A DNA stretch of 52,885 bases from Nocardioidaceae bacterium (GCA_025927955.1 JAICKK010000003.1:1-52885), one strand, 5' to 3'; counted from the stretch's first letter, positions 22,614 through 31,398 are shown. The notes: generated from the sequence alone by a model not told the origin. Numbers and translations: made by a program.

Positions 22614-24677
22614 ATGACGATGCCGCCGGCGCCGGCCGCGGGCACCCGCAAGGACGCCCCCTGGCTGATGCGGACCTACGCCGGGCACAGCTCCGCCGGC
22701 GAGTCCAACGCCTTGTTCCGCCGCAACCTGGCCAAGGGCCAGACCGGGCTCTCGGTGGCGTTCGACCTGCCCACCCAGACCGGCTACGACCCCGACCACC
22801 CGCTGGCGCGCGGCGAGGTCGGCAGGGTCGGCGTGCCGGTCGCGCACCTCGGGGACATGCGCCGGCTCTTCGCGGACCTGCCGCTGAGCGGGCTGAACAC
22901 GTCGATGACGATCAACGCGACCGCGATGTGGCTGCTGGCGCTCTACCAGGTGGTCGCCGAGGAGCAGGCGGGGATCACGCCCGCCTCGAGCCGGAAGCAG
23001 GTCGCGGCCGTCCACGCGGGGCTGACCGGCACCACCCAGAACGACATCATCAAGGAGTACCTCTCCCGCGGCACCCACGTCTTCCCGCCGGCCCCGTCCC
23101 TGCGGCTGACCGCCGACCTGGTCGCCTACGCGGTCCGGGAGCTGCCCGCCTGGAACCCGGTCAACGTCTGCAGCTACCACCTCCAGGAGGCGGGGGCCAC
23201 GCCGACGCAGGAGCTCGCCTACGCGCTGTGCACGGCGGTCACGGTCCTCGACACCGTCCGGGACTCGGGGCAGGTGGCGCCCGAGGACTTCGAGAGGGTC
23301 GTGGGCAGGATGTCGTTCTTCGTCAACTCCGGCGTCCGGTTCGTCGAGGAGCTGTGCAAGATGCGCGCGTTCGTGGCGCTGTGGGACGAGATCACCCGCG
23401 AGCGGTACGGCGTCCGCGACGAGGCGATGCGCCGCTTCCGGTACGGCGTGCAGGTCAACTCCCTGGGCCTGACGGAGGCGCAGCCCGAGAACAACGTGCA
23501 GCGCATCGTGCTGGAGATGCTCGGGGTCACGCTCTCGCGCGACGCCCGCGCCCGCGCCGTACAGCTGCCGGCGTGGAACGAGGCGCTGGGGCTGCCGCGG
23601 CCCTGGGACCAGCAGTGGTCCCTGCGCATGCAGCAGGTGCTCGCCTTCGAGTCCGACCTGCTCGAGCACGACGACCTGTTCGAGGGGTCCGTGGTCGTCG
23701 AGGCCAGGGTCGCGGCGCTCGTGGAGGGGGCGCGCGCGGAGATGGACCGCGTGCAGGCCATGGGCGGGGCCGTGGCGGCCGTCGAGTCCGGCTACCTCAA
23801 GCAGGCCCTGGTCTCCGCCCACGCCGCCCGCCGCGCCCGCATCGAGTCCGGGCAGGACCCGGTGGTCGGGGTCAACTGCTTCCGCGAGACCGAGACCTCA
23901 CCGCTCACCGCGGACCCGGACACCACGGTGCAGGCGTCCGACGAGGGCGCCGAGCGGGAGGCGGTGGCCCGGCTGCGGCAGTGGCGCGAGCAGCGCGACG
24001 CCGCCGCGGTGGCCGCCGCGCTCGAGCGGCTCACCGCAGCCGCGACCTCCGGCGCCAACCTGATGGACGCCACGCTGCTCGCCGCCCGCGCCGGGGTCAC
24101 CACGGGGGAGTGGGCCGGTGCGCTGCGGGAGGTCTTCGGCGAGTTCCGCGCGCCGACGGGTGTCGCCGGCGCCGTCGGCGGGCCGGACTGCGGCGGCGCG
24201 CTGGCCGCGGTCCGCGAGGAGGTGCGCCGCACCGGCGAGGAGCTCGGCGGCCGGCTGCGGCTGCTGGTGGCCAAGCCGGGGCTCGACGGACACTCCAACG
24301 GCGCCGAGCAGGTCGCGGTCCGCGCCCGCGACGCGGGCTTCGAGGTCGTCTACCAGGGGATCCGGCTCACCCCCGCCGAGATCGTCGCCGCGGCGGTGGC
24401 CGAGGACGTGCACTGCGTGGGGATCTCCATCCTGTCCGGCTCCCACCTGCAGCTCGTGCCGGAGGTCGTGCGCGGCCTGCGCGAGCAGGGCCTCGAGGAC
24501 GTGCCGGTGGTGGTCGGCGGCATCGTCCCGCCGGCGGACGCCGCACGGCTCGCCGAGCTGGGCGTGGCCGCGGTCTTCACTCCCAGGGACTTCGAGCTGA
24601 GCGAGATCCTCGGTGGCGTCGTCGCCGTCATCAGGCGGGCGCACGGGCTCCCGAGCCGGCCCCGGGAGGGCTCGTGA
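22614..24677 (+). CDS. ecm: Ethylmalonyl-CoA mutase (MeaA type)
   Basis: Coenzyme-B12 enzyme that rearranges ethylmalonyl-CoA to methylsuccinyl-CoA in the ethylmalonyl-CoA pathway. N-terminal catalytic barrel: RTYAGHSSAGESNALFRRNLAKGQTGLSVAFDLPTQTGYDPDH, with Tyr22 and Arg152 matching the carboxylate-binding Tyr89/Arg207 of methylmalonyl-CoA mutase. C-terminal B12-binding domain: DGHSNGAEQ (base-off histidine motif DxHxxG), SILSGSH, VVVGGIVPP. 687 aa, typical for MeaA, shorter at the N-terminus than methylmalonyl-CoA mutase. The start ATG 22614 has no ribosome site but lies 7 nt after TAGCCT. Ccr, epimerase and MeaB elsewhere in the window support the assignment. Confidence 0.88.
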   Translation: MTMPPAPAAGTRKDAPWLMRTYAGHSSAGESNALFRRNLAKGQTGLSVAFDLPTQTGYDPDHPLARGEVGRVGVPVAHLGDMRRLFADLPLSGLNTSMTINATAMWLLALYQVVAEEQAGITPASSRKQVAAVHAGLTGTTQNDIIKEYLSRGTHVFPPAPSLRLTADLVAYAVRELPAWNPVNVCSYHLQEAGATPTQELAYALCTAVTVLDTVRDSGQVAPEDFERVVGRMSFFVNSGVRFVEELCKMRAFVALWDEITRERYGVRDEAMRRFRYGVQVNSLGLTEAQPENNVQRIVLEMLGVTLSRDARARAVQLPAWNEALGLPRPWDQQWSLRMQQVLAFESDLLEHDDLFEGSVVVEARVAALVEGARAEMDRVQAMGGAVAAVESGYLKQALVSAHAARRARIESGQDPVVGVNCFRETETSPLTADPDTTVQASDEGAEREAVARLRQWREQRDAAAVAAALERLTAAATSGANLMDATLLAARAGVTTGEWAGALREVFGEFRAPTGVAGAVGGPDCGGALAAVREEVRRTGEELGGRLRLLVAKPGLDGHSNGAEQVAVRARDAGFEVVYQGIRLTPAEIVAAAVAEDVHCVGISILSGSHLQLVPEVVRGLREQGLEDVPVVVGGIVPPADAARLAELGVAAVFTPRDFELSEILGGVVAVIRRAHGLPSRPREGS

Positions 24678-24805
24678 GCGCCGGGTGACGTGGCCGGTTC
24701 GAACACCTGCGTGACTCCGGGCCCCAGGAGGGGCGAGAATGCCTGCACGGCCGGCGAGTCCTCCGTCGCGGCCGCCACCAACCGGGGGAGCGGGAGTCTG
24801 AGCAG

Positions 24806-26128
24806 GTGGGTCCGACATCGGGAACGGCGGAGCATCTCGACGAGGCCCATCTGCGGCTGGCGCCGCAACCCCTCAGCGTCGCCCGGGCACGCAGCGCGGT
24901 GCGCGGCCTGCTCGAGCGCGGCGGCCGGGCCGACCTGGTGGAGACGGCCGTCCTGCTGGTCAGCGAGCTGGTCACCAACGCGCTGCTGCACGCCGGCACC
25001 CACATCGACCTCACCGCCCGGCTGGGCGCCGACGGCGTGCGCGTGGAGGTGGGGGACGGCAGCGCGCACCTGCCCTCACGGCGTCGGTACGCCGCCACCG
25101 CCGGCACCGGGCGCGGGCTGATGATGCTCGACTCGATGGCCGCCGACTGGGGTGTCGACCGGCGCTACCACGGCAAGGTCGTCTGGTTCGAGCTCGTGGG
25201 CGGGGGCGACGACGCGCCCACCACGATGCGCAGGAGCCGCGACGTGGGCTCGCCCGGGGCGGCCGGCACCGGCGCGGGCCGGGCTCGGGGCACCGTGCGC
25301 GTGGAGCTGCGCAACGTGCCTCTGCTGCTCCACGTCGCGTGGCAGGAGCACGCCGAGGCGCTGCTGCGCGAGTACCTGCTGGCAGGCCTCGACGAGGACA
25401 GCGACCGCTCCATCCAGGTGCACGCCGACGCCACCGAGGCCATCGCCGTCCTCGAGGAGCACGTGCCGCGCAGCATCGTCGCGATGGAGCCCGAGCAGCT
25501 GATGCGCGACGCCGTGGAGCCGAACGTGTCGGCCGCACGCGTCGAGGTGCCGGTGCCGCACGCCTCGCTGAGCCACTTCGAGACGCTGGACCGGGCCATC
25601 GAGTCGGCGCTCGACCTCGCGGAGGTCGGCCTGGTGATGTCGCCGGCCACCCAGCCGGAGGTCCAGGCGTTCCGCCGCTGGCTGTGCGGGCAGGTCCGTG
25701 AGCAGGCCGTCGGCGGGGCGCCCGAGCCGTGGGCGGTGCCGGCCGAGGGCCGGCTGCCGGACGTGCAGGGGCGACGCGACGTGCTGCCGGCCGGGCTCGG
25801 CCCGGGGACGGCCCTGGTCGTCGCCGACCAGTCCAGCTCGATAGTGGCCGTCACCGCGGAGACCGCGGAGCTGCTCGGGTACGCCGACCCCGCCGAGCTG
25901 GTCGGCAGGAGGATCGTCACGATCATCCCGGAGCGCTACCGGCAGGCCCACGTCGCCGGCTTCACGATGTACCTCCTCGTCGGGCGACGGCCGCTGCTCG
26001 ACCAGGTCGTGAGGGTGCCGGCCCTGCGCAAGGACGGCAGCGAGGTCACCGTCGGGCTGCTCGTGCGCGAGCACCAGGACGCGCAGGGGGAGGCGCTCCT
26101 GCTCGCCGAGCTCCAGCCGGTCCGCTGA
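24806..26128 (+). CDS. Sensor protein with HATPase domain and C-terminal PAS domain
   Basis: 440 aa. Residues ~10-135 form an RsbW-like HATPase (ETAVLLVSELVTNALLHAGTHIDL is the N-box; GRGLMMLDSMAADWGV is a G-box-like region). A linker with GAGRARG follows, then a helical central region of about 170 residues that I do not recognise (VRVELRNVPLLLHVAWQEHAEALLREYLLAG). The C-terminus (~330-440) is a PAS-like domain (ALVVADQSSSIVAVTAETAELLGYADPAELVGRRIVTIIPERYRQAHVAGF). There is no histidine-kinase HisKA domain, so it is probably an anti-sigma-type serine kinase or ATP-binding sensor. The start GTG 24806 has GAGTCT 6 nt upstream. The STAS gene at 22219 is a possible partner. The gap 24678-24805 holds no gene. 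Confidence 0.75.
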   Translation: MGPTSGTAEHLDEAHLRLAPQPLSVARARSAVRGLLERGGRADLVETAVLLVSELVTNALLHAGTHIDLTARLGADGVRVEVGDGSAHLPSRRRYAATAGTGRGLMMLDSMAADWGVDRRYHGKVVWFELVGGGDDAPTTMRRSRDVGSPGAAGTGAGRARGTVRVELRNVPLLLHVAWQEHAEALLREYLLAGLDEDSDRSIQVHADATEAIAVLEEHVPRSIVAMEPEQLMRDAVEPNVSAARVEVPVPHASLSHFETLDRAIESALDLAEVGLVMSPATQPEVQAFRRWLCGQVREQAVGGAPEPWAVPAEGRLPDVQGRRDVLPAGLGPGTALVVADQSSSIVAVTAETAELLGYADPAELVGRRIVTIIPERYRQAHVAGFTMYLLVGRRPLLDQVVRVPALRKDGSEVTVGLLVREHQDAQGEALLLAELQPVR

Positions 26129-26172
26129 GCCCGGCTATCGTCGTCGCAGGCGACCAGCGAGCGGGAGGTGAC

Positions 26173-26790
26173 GTGCGCACTTCTCCGGCGCCCCCCGTTC
26201 CCGCTGCCGTGCTCGCCGCCCTGCTCGCCGCCGTGCTGCTGCTGCTGGGCGGCTGCACCCACGACCCGGCAGCCCGGCCGCGGGCGCCGGCAACCCCGGC
26301 GCCCCGGCTCGGCGGCCCGCACCTGCAGCCGCACCGTCCCCCGCACGCCCGGATGAACCGGCTCGAGCGGCCCGTCGCCCGCCAGCTCGCCCGCAAGGTG
26401 GCTCACGAGGGGCTCTCGCTGAACTACCTGGACTGTCCCGACTGGAACGGCGCCATGCCGCGGACGCTGACCTGCCGCGGGTTCGTGGACGGGGTGGTGG
26501 GCCGCGTGGAGGTGTCGCTGCGGGCGCCGGTGCGCGGCACGGCGGTCAGCTTCGACGCGTGGCTGGCGGGCGGGGTGATCGCCACCCGGACGCTCGAGGA
26601 CACCCTGCGCCGCCAGCACCTCGGGCATCCCGACTGCGGCCGGACCCCCGCGTACCCGGCTCGGGTGGGGCTGCGGGTGGTGTGCCGCGGCCTTCGGGGC
26701 GGCGAGCCCCGCTACGTCGTGGCCACCGTGCGGAACCGCCGGGGCGGCGTGACGATCTCCTCCTACCCAGGCGCGAGCGGCGAGCGGTGA
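26173..26790 (+). CDS. Lipoprotein, DUF4333-like C-terminal part
   Basis: 205 aa from GTG 26173 (GGGAGGTGAC upstream). A signal peptide ends in lipobox LLGGC (VLAALLAAVLLLLGGCTHDP), followed by a Pro/Ala-rich tether. The exported part contains LDCPDWNGAMPRTLTCRGFVDGVVGRVEVSLR, which resembles the Cys-pair core of DUF4333 proteins, plus two more cysteines (HPDCGRT, LRVVCRGL). Predicted to be anchored on the outer face of the membrane; its ligand is unknown. The 353-aa track ORF starts inside the previous gene and is not used. Confidence 0.78.
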   Translation: MRTSPAPPVPAAVLAALLAAVLLLLGGCTHDPAARPRAPATPAPRLGGPHLQPHRPPHARMNRLERPVARQLARKVAHEGLSLNYLDCPDWNGAMPRTLTCRGFVDGVVGRVEVSLRAPVRGTAVSFDAWLAGGVIATRTLEDTLRRQHLGHPDCGRTPAYPARVGLRVVCRGLRGGEPRYVVATVRNRRGGVTISSYPGASGER

Positions 26791-26792
26791 GG

Positions 26793-26798
26793 CAGACT
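26793..26798 (+). promoter_or_regulatory. -10-like element of the D-amino-acid oxidase gene
   Basis: CAGACT (xANNNT), 6 nt before GTG 26805; suggests a leaderless mRNA. Confidence 0.35.
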
Positions 26799-26804
26799 CG
26801 GCGC

Positions 26805-27725
26805 GTGGCCAGGGTGATCGTGGTGGGCGCCGGTGTGGTGGGCCTGTCGTGCGCGGTGCGGCTCCTGGAGGCCGGCCACCAGGTGGACGTGGTCGCCCGG
26901 GACCTGCCCCTGGAGACCACCTCGGCGGTCGCGGCGGCGCTGTGGTACCCCTACCGCGCCCTTCCGTTCGCGCGGGTGACCGCGTGGTCGCGGCGCACCT
27001 ACGTCGCCCTCGAGGCGCTGGCGGCCGACGACGCCGACACGGGTGTCCGGATGCTCCCCGGCACGGAGCTGCACCGCAGCAGGACGCCGGACCCCTGGTG
27101 GCGCGAGGCGGTCCCGCACCTGACGCGCGTCGGCGCCGTCGCCCCGCCGTACGTCGACGGCTGGAGCTTCACCGCGCCCGTTCTCGACATGCCCGTCTAC
27201 CTGCGATGGCTGGTCGCACGGCTGGCGTCGCTGGGCGGCACGCTGACGCGGATGGCGCTCCCCGCGCTGCCCGACCGGGCCGACGTGGTGGTCAACGCGA
27301 CCGGGCTGGGCGCCCGCAGGATGGCCGAGGACCCCTCCCTCTTCCCGGTCCGCGGCCAGGTGGTCGTGGTCGAGCAGGCGGGCATCGACAGGTGGTGGCT
27401 GGACTCGAGCGGCCCCGTCTACGTGGTTCCGCGCCTGCGCGAGGTGGTGGTCGGCGGCACGGACGACGAGGGCGACTGGAGCCGGCGCCCGGACGCCGCC
27501 GTCGCCCGCGACGTCCTGGCCCGCGCCACCCGGCTCGTTCCCCAGCTCGCGGGGGCCCGGGTCCTCCGGCACGCCGTCGGCCTGCGCCCGGGCCGCCCGG
27601 AGGTGCGCCTGGAGGCCGAGACGGTCGGGGGCACCCGGGTGGTGCACTGCTACGGCCACGGCGGTGCCGGGGTCACGCTGTCGTGGGGCTGCGCCGACGA
27701 GGTCGTGGACCTGGCCCAGGGGTGA
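26805..27725 (+). CDS. FAD-dependent D-amino-acid oxidase
   Basis: Oxidises D-amino acids to 2-oxo acids, ammonia and hydrogen peroxide. N-terminal FAD-binding motif VIVVGAGVVGLSCAVRLLEAGHQVDVVARD; DAO family features AAALWYPYRALP, VRGQVVVVEQAG, YVVPRLREVVVGGT, VGLRPGRPEVRLE, and the C-terminal GHGGAGVTLSWGCA. 306 aa from GTG 26805. The 388-aa version in the track begins inside the lipoprotein gene. The substrate cannot be read from sequence. Convergent with nucS. Confidence 0.87.
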   Translation: MARVIVVGAGVVGLSCAVRLLEAGHQVDVVARDLPLETTSAVAAALWYPYRALPFARVTAWSRRTYVALEALAADDADTGVRMLPGTELHRSRTPDPWWREAVPHLTRVGAVAPPYVDGWSFTAPVLDMPVYLRWLVARLASLGGTLTRMALPALPDRADVVVNATGLGARRMAEDPSLFPVRGQVVVVEQAGIDRWWLDSSGPVYVVPRLREVVVGGTDDEGDWSRRPDAAVARDVLARATRLVPQLAGARVLRHAVGLRPGRPEVRLEAETVGGTRVVHCYGHGGAGVTLSWGCADEVVDLAQG

Positions 27726-27801
27726 GGCGCCCGCACCGGATCGAGCCCCGCGTCTCACGTCCGGATGCTCGGCGCGCGCGGGTGTCGGACGTGCATCGCG
27801 C

Positions 27802-27818
27802 CGGCCCGCGCGGGGCCG
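27802..27818. terminator. Hairpin between convergent DAO and nucS genes
   Basis: CGGCCC (27802-27807) / GGGCCG (27813-27818) with a 5-nt loop, placed 2 bp beyond the nucS stop and about 75 bp after the oxidase stop; could serve both directions. Confidence 0.4.
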
Positions 27819-27819
27819 C

Positions 27820-28494
27820 TCAGAACAGGCGCTCGGAGGGGTCGTCCATGCCGCGCAGCGCGTCGTAGTCGACGACCGCGCAGCTGATGCCGCGGTCGGT
27901 GGCCAGCACCCGGGCCTGCGGCCTGATCTCCTGGGCGGCGAAGATGCCGCGGACCGGGCGCAGCTGCGGGTCCCGGTTGAGCAGCTCGAGGTAGCGGGTC
28001 AGCTGCTCGACGCCGTCGATCTCCCCGCGCCGCTTGATCTCCACCGCGACCGACCGGCCGTCCCGGTCGCGACACATCAGGTCGACCGGGCCGATGGCGG
28101 TCGGGTACTCGCGACGTACCAGCGTCAGGCCCTCGGCCAGCGTCGCGGGGTGGTCGGCCAGCAGCTCCTGCAGGTGCCTCTCGACACCGTCCTTGCGCAG
28201 CCCCGGGTCCACGCCGAGCTCGTGCGCGCTGTCGTGGAGCACCTCCTCGAGCAGGATCCGCAGCGTGTCGTCCTCCTTGCCGGTGACCAGCCACTCGGCG
28301 ACGCCGTGCTCGGTGACGCCCTCGACGACCCGGCACGGCGGTGACATCCAGTTCAGCGGCTTGTAGGAGCCGCCGTCGGAGTGCACCAGCACCGACCCGT
28401 CGTTCTTGACCATGATCAGCCGGGTGGCCATCGGCAGGTGCGCGGTGAGCCGGCCGGCGTAGTCGACCTGGCAGCGGGCGATGACGAGACGCAC
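27820..28494 (-). CDS. nucS: Mismatch endonuclease NucS/EndoMS
   Basis: Cleaves both strands at base mismatches and acts in the MutS/MutL-independent mismatch repair of actinobacteria. N-terminal DNA-binding part [45 protein letters not shown]; the nuclease core has the PD-(D/E)xK pattern GPVDLMCRD...VAVEIKRRG. The C-terminus ends DPSERLF, matching the terminal clamp-binding tail known in NucS. 224 aa from GTG 28494, which has TAGGGT 7 nt upstream; the GTG at 28503 used by the track overlaps that hexamer and would not lie on the transcript. Equivalent to Rv1321. Confidence 0.94.
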   Translation of the reverse strand: MRLVIARCQVDYAGRLTAHLPMATRLIMVKNDGSVLVHSDGGSYKPLNWMSPPCRVVEGVTEHGVAEWLVTGKEDDTLRILLEEVLHDSAHELGVDPGLRKDGVERHLQELLADHPATLAEGLTLVRREYPTAIGPVDLMCRDRDGRSVAVEIKRRGEIDGVEQLTRYLELLNRDPQLRPVRGIFAAQEIRPQARVLATDRGISCAVVDYDALRGMDDPSERLF

Positions 28495-28501
28495 GGGCCG
28501 C

Positions 28502-28507
28502 ACCCTA
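28502..28507 (-). promoter_or_regulatory. -10 element of nucS, leaderless start
   Basis: TAGGGT on the minus strand, 7 nt before GTG 28494. It decides between the two candidate nucS starts. Confidence 0.5.
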
Positions 28508-28519
28508 TCCGGCGCATGC

Positions 28520-28525
28520 CATGAT
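28520..28525 (+). promoter_or_regulatory. -10-like element of the hydroxyacyl-CoA dehydrogenase gene
   Basis: CATGAT, 7 nt before ATG 28533; supports that start over the upstream ATG at 28521, which lies inside the hexamer. It is only about 13 bp from the divergent nucS -10, so the two promoters nearly abut. Confidence 0.4.
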
Positions 28526-28532
28526 CGCCCGC

Positions 28533-30323
28533 ATGAGTACCCCGGGACGTGACTTCTCGACCATCGGCGTGATCGGGCTGGGCACGATGGGTGCCGGCAT
28601 CGCGGAGGTCTTCGCCCGGCACGGCCACGCGGTCGTCGGGGTGGAGGCCGGCGCCGAGGCGCTCGAGCGCGGCCGCGGGCACGTCGAGCACTCCACCGCC
28701 AGGGCGGTACGGCGCGGCAAGCTGAGCGAGCAGGAGGCGGCCGAGCTCACCGGCCGGATCGCGTTCACCACCGAGATGGCGGACGTCAAGGGCTGCGGCC
28801 TGGTCGTCGAGGCAGTCGTCGAGCGGCTCTCGGTCAAGACCGACATCTTCCGCGCCCTCGACGACGTGGTCGGCGACGACGCGGTGCTGGCCACCAACAC
28901 CTCGTCGCTGTCGGTCACCGAGATCGCCGCCGCGACCTCGCACCCGGGCCGGGTCGTCGGCCTGCACTTCTTCAACCCCGCTCCCGTGCAGCGGCTGGTG
29001 GAGGTGGTGCGCACCGTGGTCAGCGACCCGGACGTGGTCGAGGACGTCGCGTCGCTGGCGCGCTCACTGGGCAAGACGCCGGTGGTGTGCGGCGACAAGG
29101 CGGGCTTCATCGCCAACGCGCTGCTGTTCGGCTACCTCAACCACGCCGCGTCGATGTTCGAGGCCCGCTACGCCACCCGCGAGGACCTCGACGCCGCGAT
29201 GAAACTGGGCTGTCGCTACCCGATGGGCCCTCTGGCCCTGCTGGACCTGATCGGGCTGGACACGGCGTACGAGATCCTCGACACGATGTACCGCCAGGGC
29301 CGCGACCGCCTGCACGCGCCGGCCCCGGTCCTCAAGCAGATGGTCACCGCGGGCATGCTCGGGCGCAAGTCGGGCCGCGGCTTCTACACCTACGAGGCTC
29401 CGGACAGCCCGGTCGTGGTGGACGACGCGCTGACGCCGCCGGCGGACGCCACCCCGCGGCTGCTCCGCGACGTCCGCCGGGTCGGCGTGGTGGGCACCGG
29501 CACGATGGCCACGGGCATCGCCCAGGTCTTCGCCCAGGCCGGTCTGCCCGTGCTGTGCGTCGGGCGCACGCAGGACAAGGTCGACGCCGTACGGGCGAGC
29601 CTCGAGCGGTCCCTGGACAAGGCGATCGAGCGGGGGAGGGCCGAGGCGTCGAGCCGTGGGGAGGTGCTCGGCCGGCTGACCGGGTCGACCGCGCTGGAGG
29701 ACCTGGCCCAGGTGGACCTCGTGGTCGAGGCGGTCTCCGAGGACATCGACGCCAAGAAGGCGCTGTTCGGGCAGCTGGGGAGGATCTGCAGGCCCGGCGC
29801 CGTCCTGGCGACCAGCACCTCCTCCCTCCCGGTGATCGCGCTGGCCCGGGAGTCCGGGCGCCCGCAGGACGTCGTGGGCATGCACTTCTTCAACCCCGCG
29901 CCGGCGATGAGCCTGGTCGAGGTGGTGAGCACGGTCAGCACCGACGACGAGGTCGCCGAGACGACACGGGCGCTGTGCGCGGCGGTGGGCAAGGTCGCCG
30001 TGTCCTGCCGCGACCGTGCCGGGTTCGTCGTGAACGCCCTGCTCTTCCCCTACCTCAACGACGCCGTGAAGATGCTGGAGGCGCACTACGCGACCGCCGA
30101 CGACATCGACACCGCGATGAAGTTCGGCTGCGCGCTCCCGATGGGTCCCTTCGAGCTGCTCGACGTGGTCGGCAACGACGTGTCGCTGGCCATCCAGCGC
30201 GAGCTCTACCTCGAGTACCGCGAGCCGGGCTTCGCGCCCGCCCCGCTCCTCGAGCACCTGGTCACCGCCGGCTACCTGGGCCTCAAGACCGGCCGGGGCT
30301 TCCGCGACCACACGCCCCACTGA
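28533..30323 (+). CDS. 3-hydroxyacyl-CoA dehydrogenase, two tandem full-length units in one chain
   Basis: NAD(P)-dependent oxidation/reduction of 3-hydroxyacyl-CoA, probably 3-hydroxybutyryl-CoA. The 596-aa protein contains two complete copies, at about 10-290 and 315-596. Copy 1: [68 protein letters not shown]. Copy 2: [71 protein letters not shown]. Both keep the catalytic His and the NAD motif, so both may be active. Single-domain relatives are about 285 aa and dimerise, so the duplication may form a covalent dimer. It would supply the 3-hydroxybutyryl step before crotonase and Ccr. Confidence 0.9.
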   Translation: MSTPGRDFSTIGVIGLGTMGAGIAEVFARHGHAVVGVEAGAEALERGRGHVEHSTARAVRRGKLSEQEAAELTGRIAFTTEMADVKGCGLVVEAVVERLSVKTDIFRALDDVVGDDAVLATNTSSLSVTEIAAATSHPGRVVGLHFFNPAPVQRLVEVVRTVVSDPDVVEDVASLARSLGKTPVVCGDKAGFIANALLFGYLNHAASMFEARYATREDLDAAMKLGCRYPMGPLALLDLIGLDTAYEILDTMYRQGRDRLHAPAPVLKQMVTAGMLGRKSGRGFYTYEAPDSPVVVDDALTPPADATPRLLRDVRRVGVVGTGTMATGIAQVFAQAGLPVLCVGRTQDKVDAVRASLERSLDKAIERGRAEASSRGEVLGRLTGSTALEDLAQVDLVVEAVSEDIDAKKALFGQLGRICRPGAVLATSTSSLPVIALARESGRPQDVVGMHFFNPAPAMSLVEVVSTVSTDDEVAETTRALCAAVGKVAVSCRDRAGFVVNALLFPYLNDAVKMLEAHYATADDIDTAMKFGCALPMGPFELLDVVGNDVSLAIQRELYLEYREPGFAPAPLLEHLVTAGYLGLKTGRGFRDHTPH

Positions 30324-30334
30324 GATCCGGCTGG

Positions 30335-30340
30335 AAGACT
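30335..30340 (+). promoter_or_regulatory. -10-like element before the TMEM175 gene
   Basis: AAGACT, 6 nt before GTG 30347; weak at position 1 but with the same spacing as the other leaderless candidates. Confidence 0.25.
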
Positions 30341-30346
30341 GGGCCG

Positions 30347-30961
30347 GTGCGAACCAGCAGACTCGAGGCGTTCAGCGACGGCGTGCTCGCGATCATCATC
30401 ACGATCATGGTGCTCGAGCTGCGCGCCCCCGACGAGCCGACGCTGCGCGCGCTCGGGCACTCGGCGACCGGCTTCCTGACCTACCTGCTGAGCTTCGTCT
30501 ACGTGGGGATCTACTGGAACAACCACCACCACATGTTCCACGTCGTCGAGTCGGTGTCCGGCAGCGTGCTGTGGGCCAACCTCCACCTGCTGTTCTGGCT
30601 CTCGCTGTTCCCCTTCTCCACCGGCTGGATGGACGAGTCCGGCTTCGAGCGGACGCCCACCATGGTGTACGGCGTGAACCTGCTCCTCGCCGCCGTCGCG
30701 TACTACGTGCTGCAGCTCTCGATCTTCCGCCGCCCGGGCGGCCAGGGGCTGCGCCGGGCGCTCGGACGCGACCTCAAGGGCAAGGCGTCGCCGCTCGTCT
30801 ACGCCGCGGGTCTGGCGGCCTGCTTCGCCAACCCCGTGCTCGGCGTCGCGGTGTACACCGTGGTCGCGCTGATGTGGCTGGTGCCGGACCGACGGGTGGA
30901 GCGTTTCGTGCTTGCCGGTGCGAGCACCGGGACCGACCACGACGACGGGAGGGCGAGATGA
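30347..30961 (+). CDS. TMEM175-family membrane protein, putative potassium channel
   Basis: 204 aa with about six hydrophobic segments. The family signature (R-F-SDG) is at the N-terminus: RLEAFSDGVLAIIITIMVLEL. Later segments include FLTYLLSFVYVGIYWNNHHHMFH and LLFWLSLFPFSTGWM. Bacterial TMEM175 proteins are known K+-conducting channels lacking the usual selectivity filter; that function is taken from the family. GTG 30347 is the best start; the 624-aa track ORF crosses the dehydrogenase gene. The stop overlaps the next gene (ATGA). Confidence 0.82.
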   Translation: MRTSRLEAFSDGVLAIIITIMVLELRAPDEPTLRALGHSATGFLTYLLSFVYVGIYWNNHHHMFHVVESVSGSVLWANLHLLFWLSLFPFSTGWMDESGFERTPTMVYGVNLLLAAVAYYVLQLSIFRRPGGQGLRRALGRDLKGKASPLVYAAGLAACFANPVLGVAVYTVVALMWLVPDRRVERFVLAGASTGTDHDDGRAR

Positions 30962-31197
30962 GCGCCGAGCGCGTCGAGACCTACCGCGGCGAGGACTACC
31001 TCGTGCGCCGGGTCACCGGGTCGGCGGCCACCAAGCCCTACCGCTGCCCCGGCTGCCACCAGGTGATCCGGCCGGTCACCCCGCACACCGTCGCCTGGCC
31101 CGTGGTGCCCTCGTCGTTCGCCTCCGACGCGGAGGGCATCGACGAGCGCCGGCACTGGCACAACGGCTGCTGGAGCGCCCGCGACACCCGCCACTGA
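30958..31197 (+). CDS. Small conserved protein with Cys/His metal-binding pattern
   Basis: 79 aa, MSAERVETYRGEDYLVRRV, with YRCPGCHQVI and HWHNGCW, a Cys-x-x-Cys...His-x-His-x-x-Cys arrangement that could bind zinc. It overlaps the TMEM175 gene by 4 bp with GGAGGGCGAG upstream, so it is co-translated. Related short proteins in actinobacteria are usually labelled ATP/GTP-binding, without P-loop evidence here. The function is unknown. It is followed by the 32-bp repeat array. Confidence 0.72.
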   Translation: MSAERVETYRGEDYLVRRVTGSAATKPYRCPGCHQVIRPVTPHTVAWPVVPSSFASDAEGIDERRHWHNGCWSARDTRH

Positions 31198-31216
31198 CCG
31201 ATCCTCGGCGGCCCCT

Positions 31217-31398
31217 CGCCGAGGCGCCTCGTTCCGTTGTCGGCAGGTCGCCGAGGCGCCTTGTTCCGTTGTCACGTTCCAACGGAACGCGACGCCTCGG
31301 CGTCGTACGGGGCACGGAACGCGACGCCTCGGCGTCGTACGGGGCACGGAACGCGACGCCTCGGCGTCGTACGGGGCACGGAACGCGACGCCTCGGCG
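31217..31398. repeat. Inverted array of 32-bp-period repeats
   Basis: Left arm: two units starting CGCCGAGGCG at 31217 and 31249. Right arm: three identical 32-bp units (GGAACGCGACGCCTCGGCG...) at 31284-31315, 31316-31347 and 31348-31379, plus a partial fourth to 31398. Read on the minus strand, the right units share CGCCGAGGCG-nnn-CGTTCCGT with the left units, so the arms are inverted copies with the same period. The centre is a 9-bp hairpin GTTCCGTTG/CAACGGAAC (31263-31288). Each right unit contains GACGCC-TC-GGCGTC. Units abut without spacers, so this is not CRISPR. ORFs the track shows here are low-complexity artefacts. Confidence 0.85.

Noticed and set aside
22614-24677. Calling this gene methylmalonyl-CoA mutase
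   Set aside because: Length, the short N-terminus and motifs (MRTYAGHSSAGESNAL, DLPTQTGYDPDH) fit MeaA/ethylmalonyl-CoA mutase, and Ccr is encoded nearby.
24693-24712. LexA/SOS box (GTTCGAACACCTGCGTGA) before the HATPase-PAS gene
   Set aside because: One half-site is good but the second matches only 4 of 6 bases, and the downstream gene is not a typical SOS member.
31284-31398. CRISPR array
   Set aside because: Units are contiguous identical 32-mers without unique spacers, and no cas genes are present.
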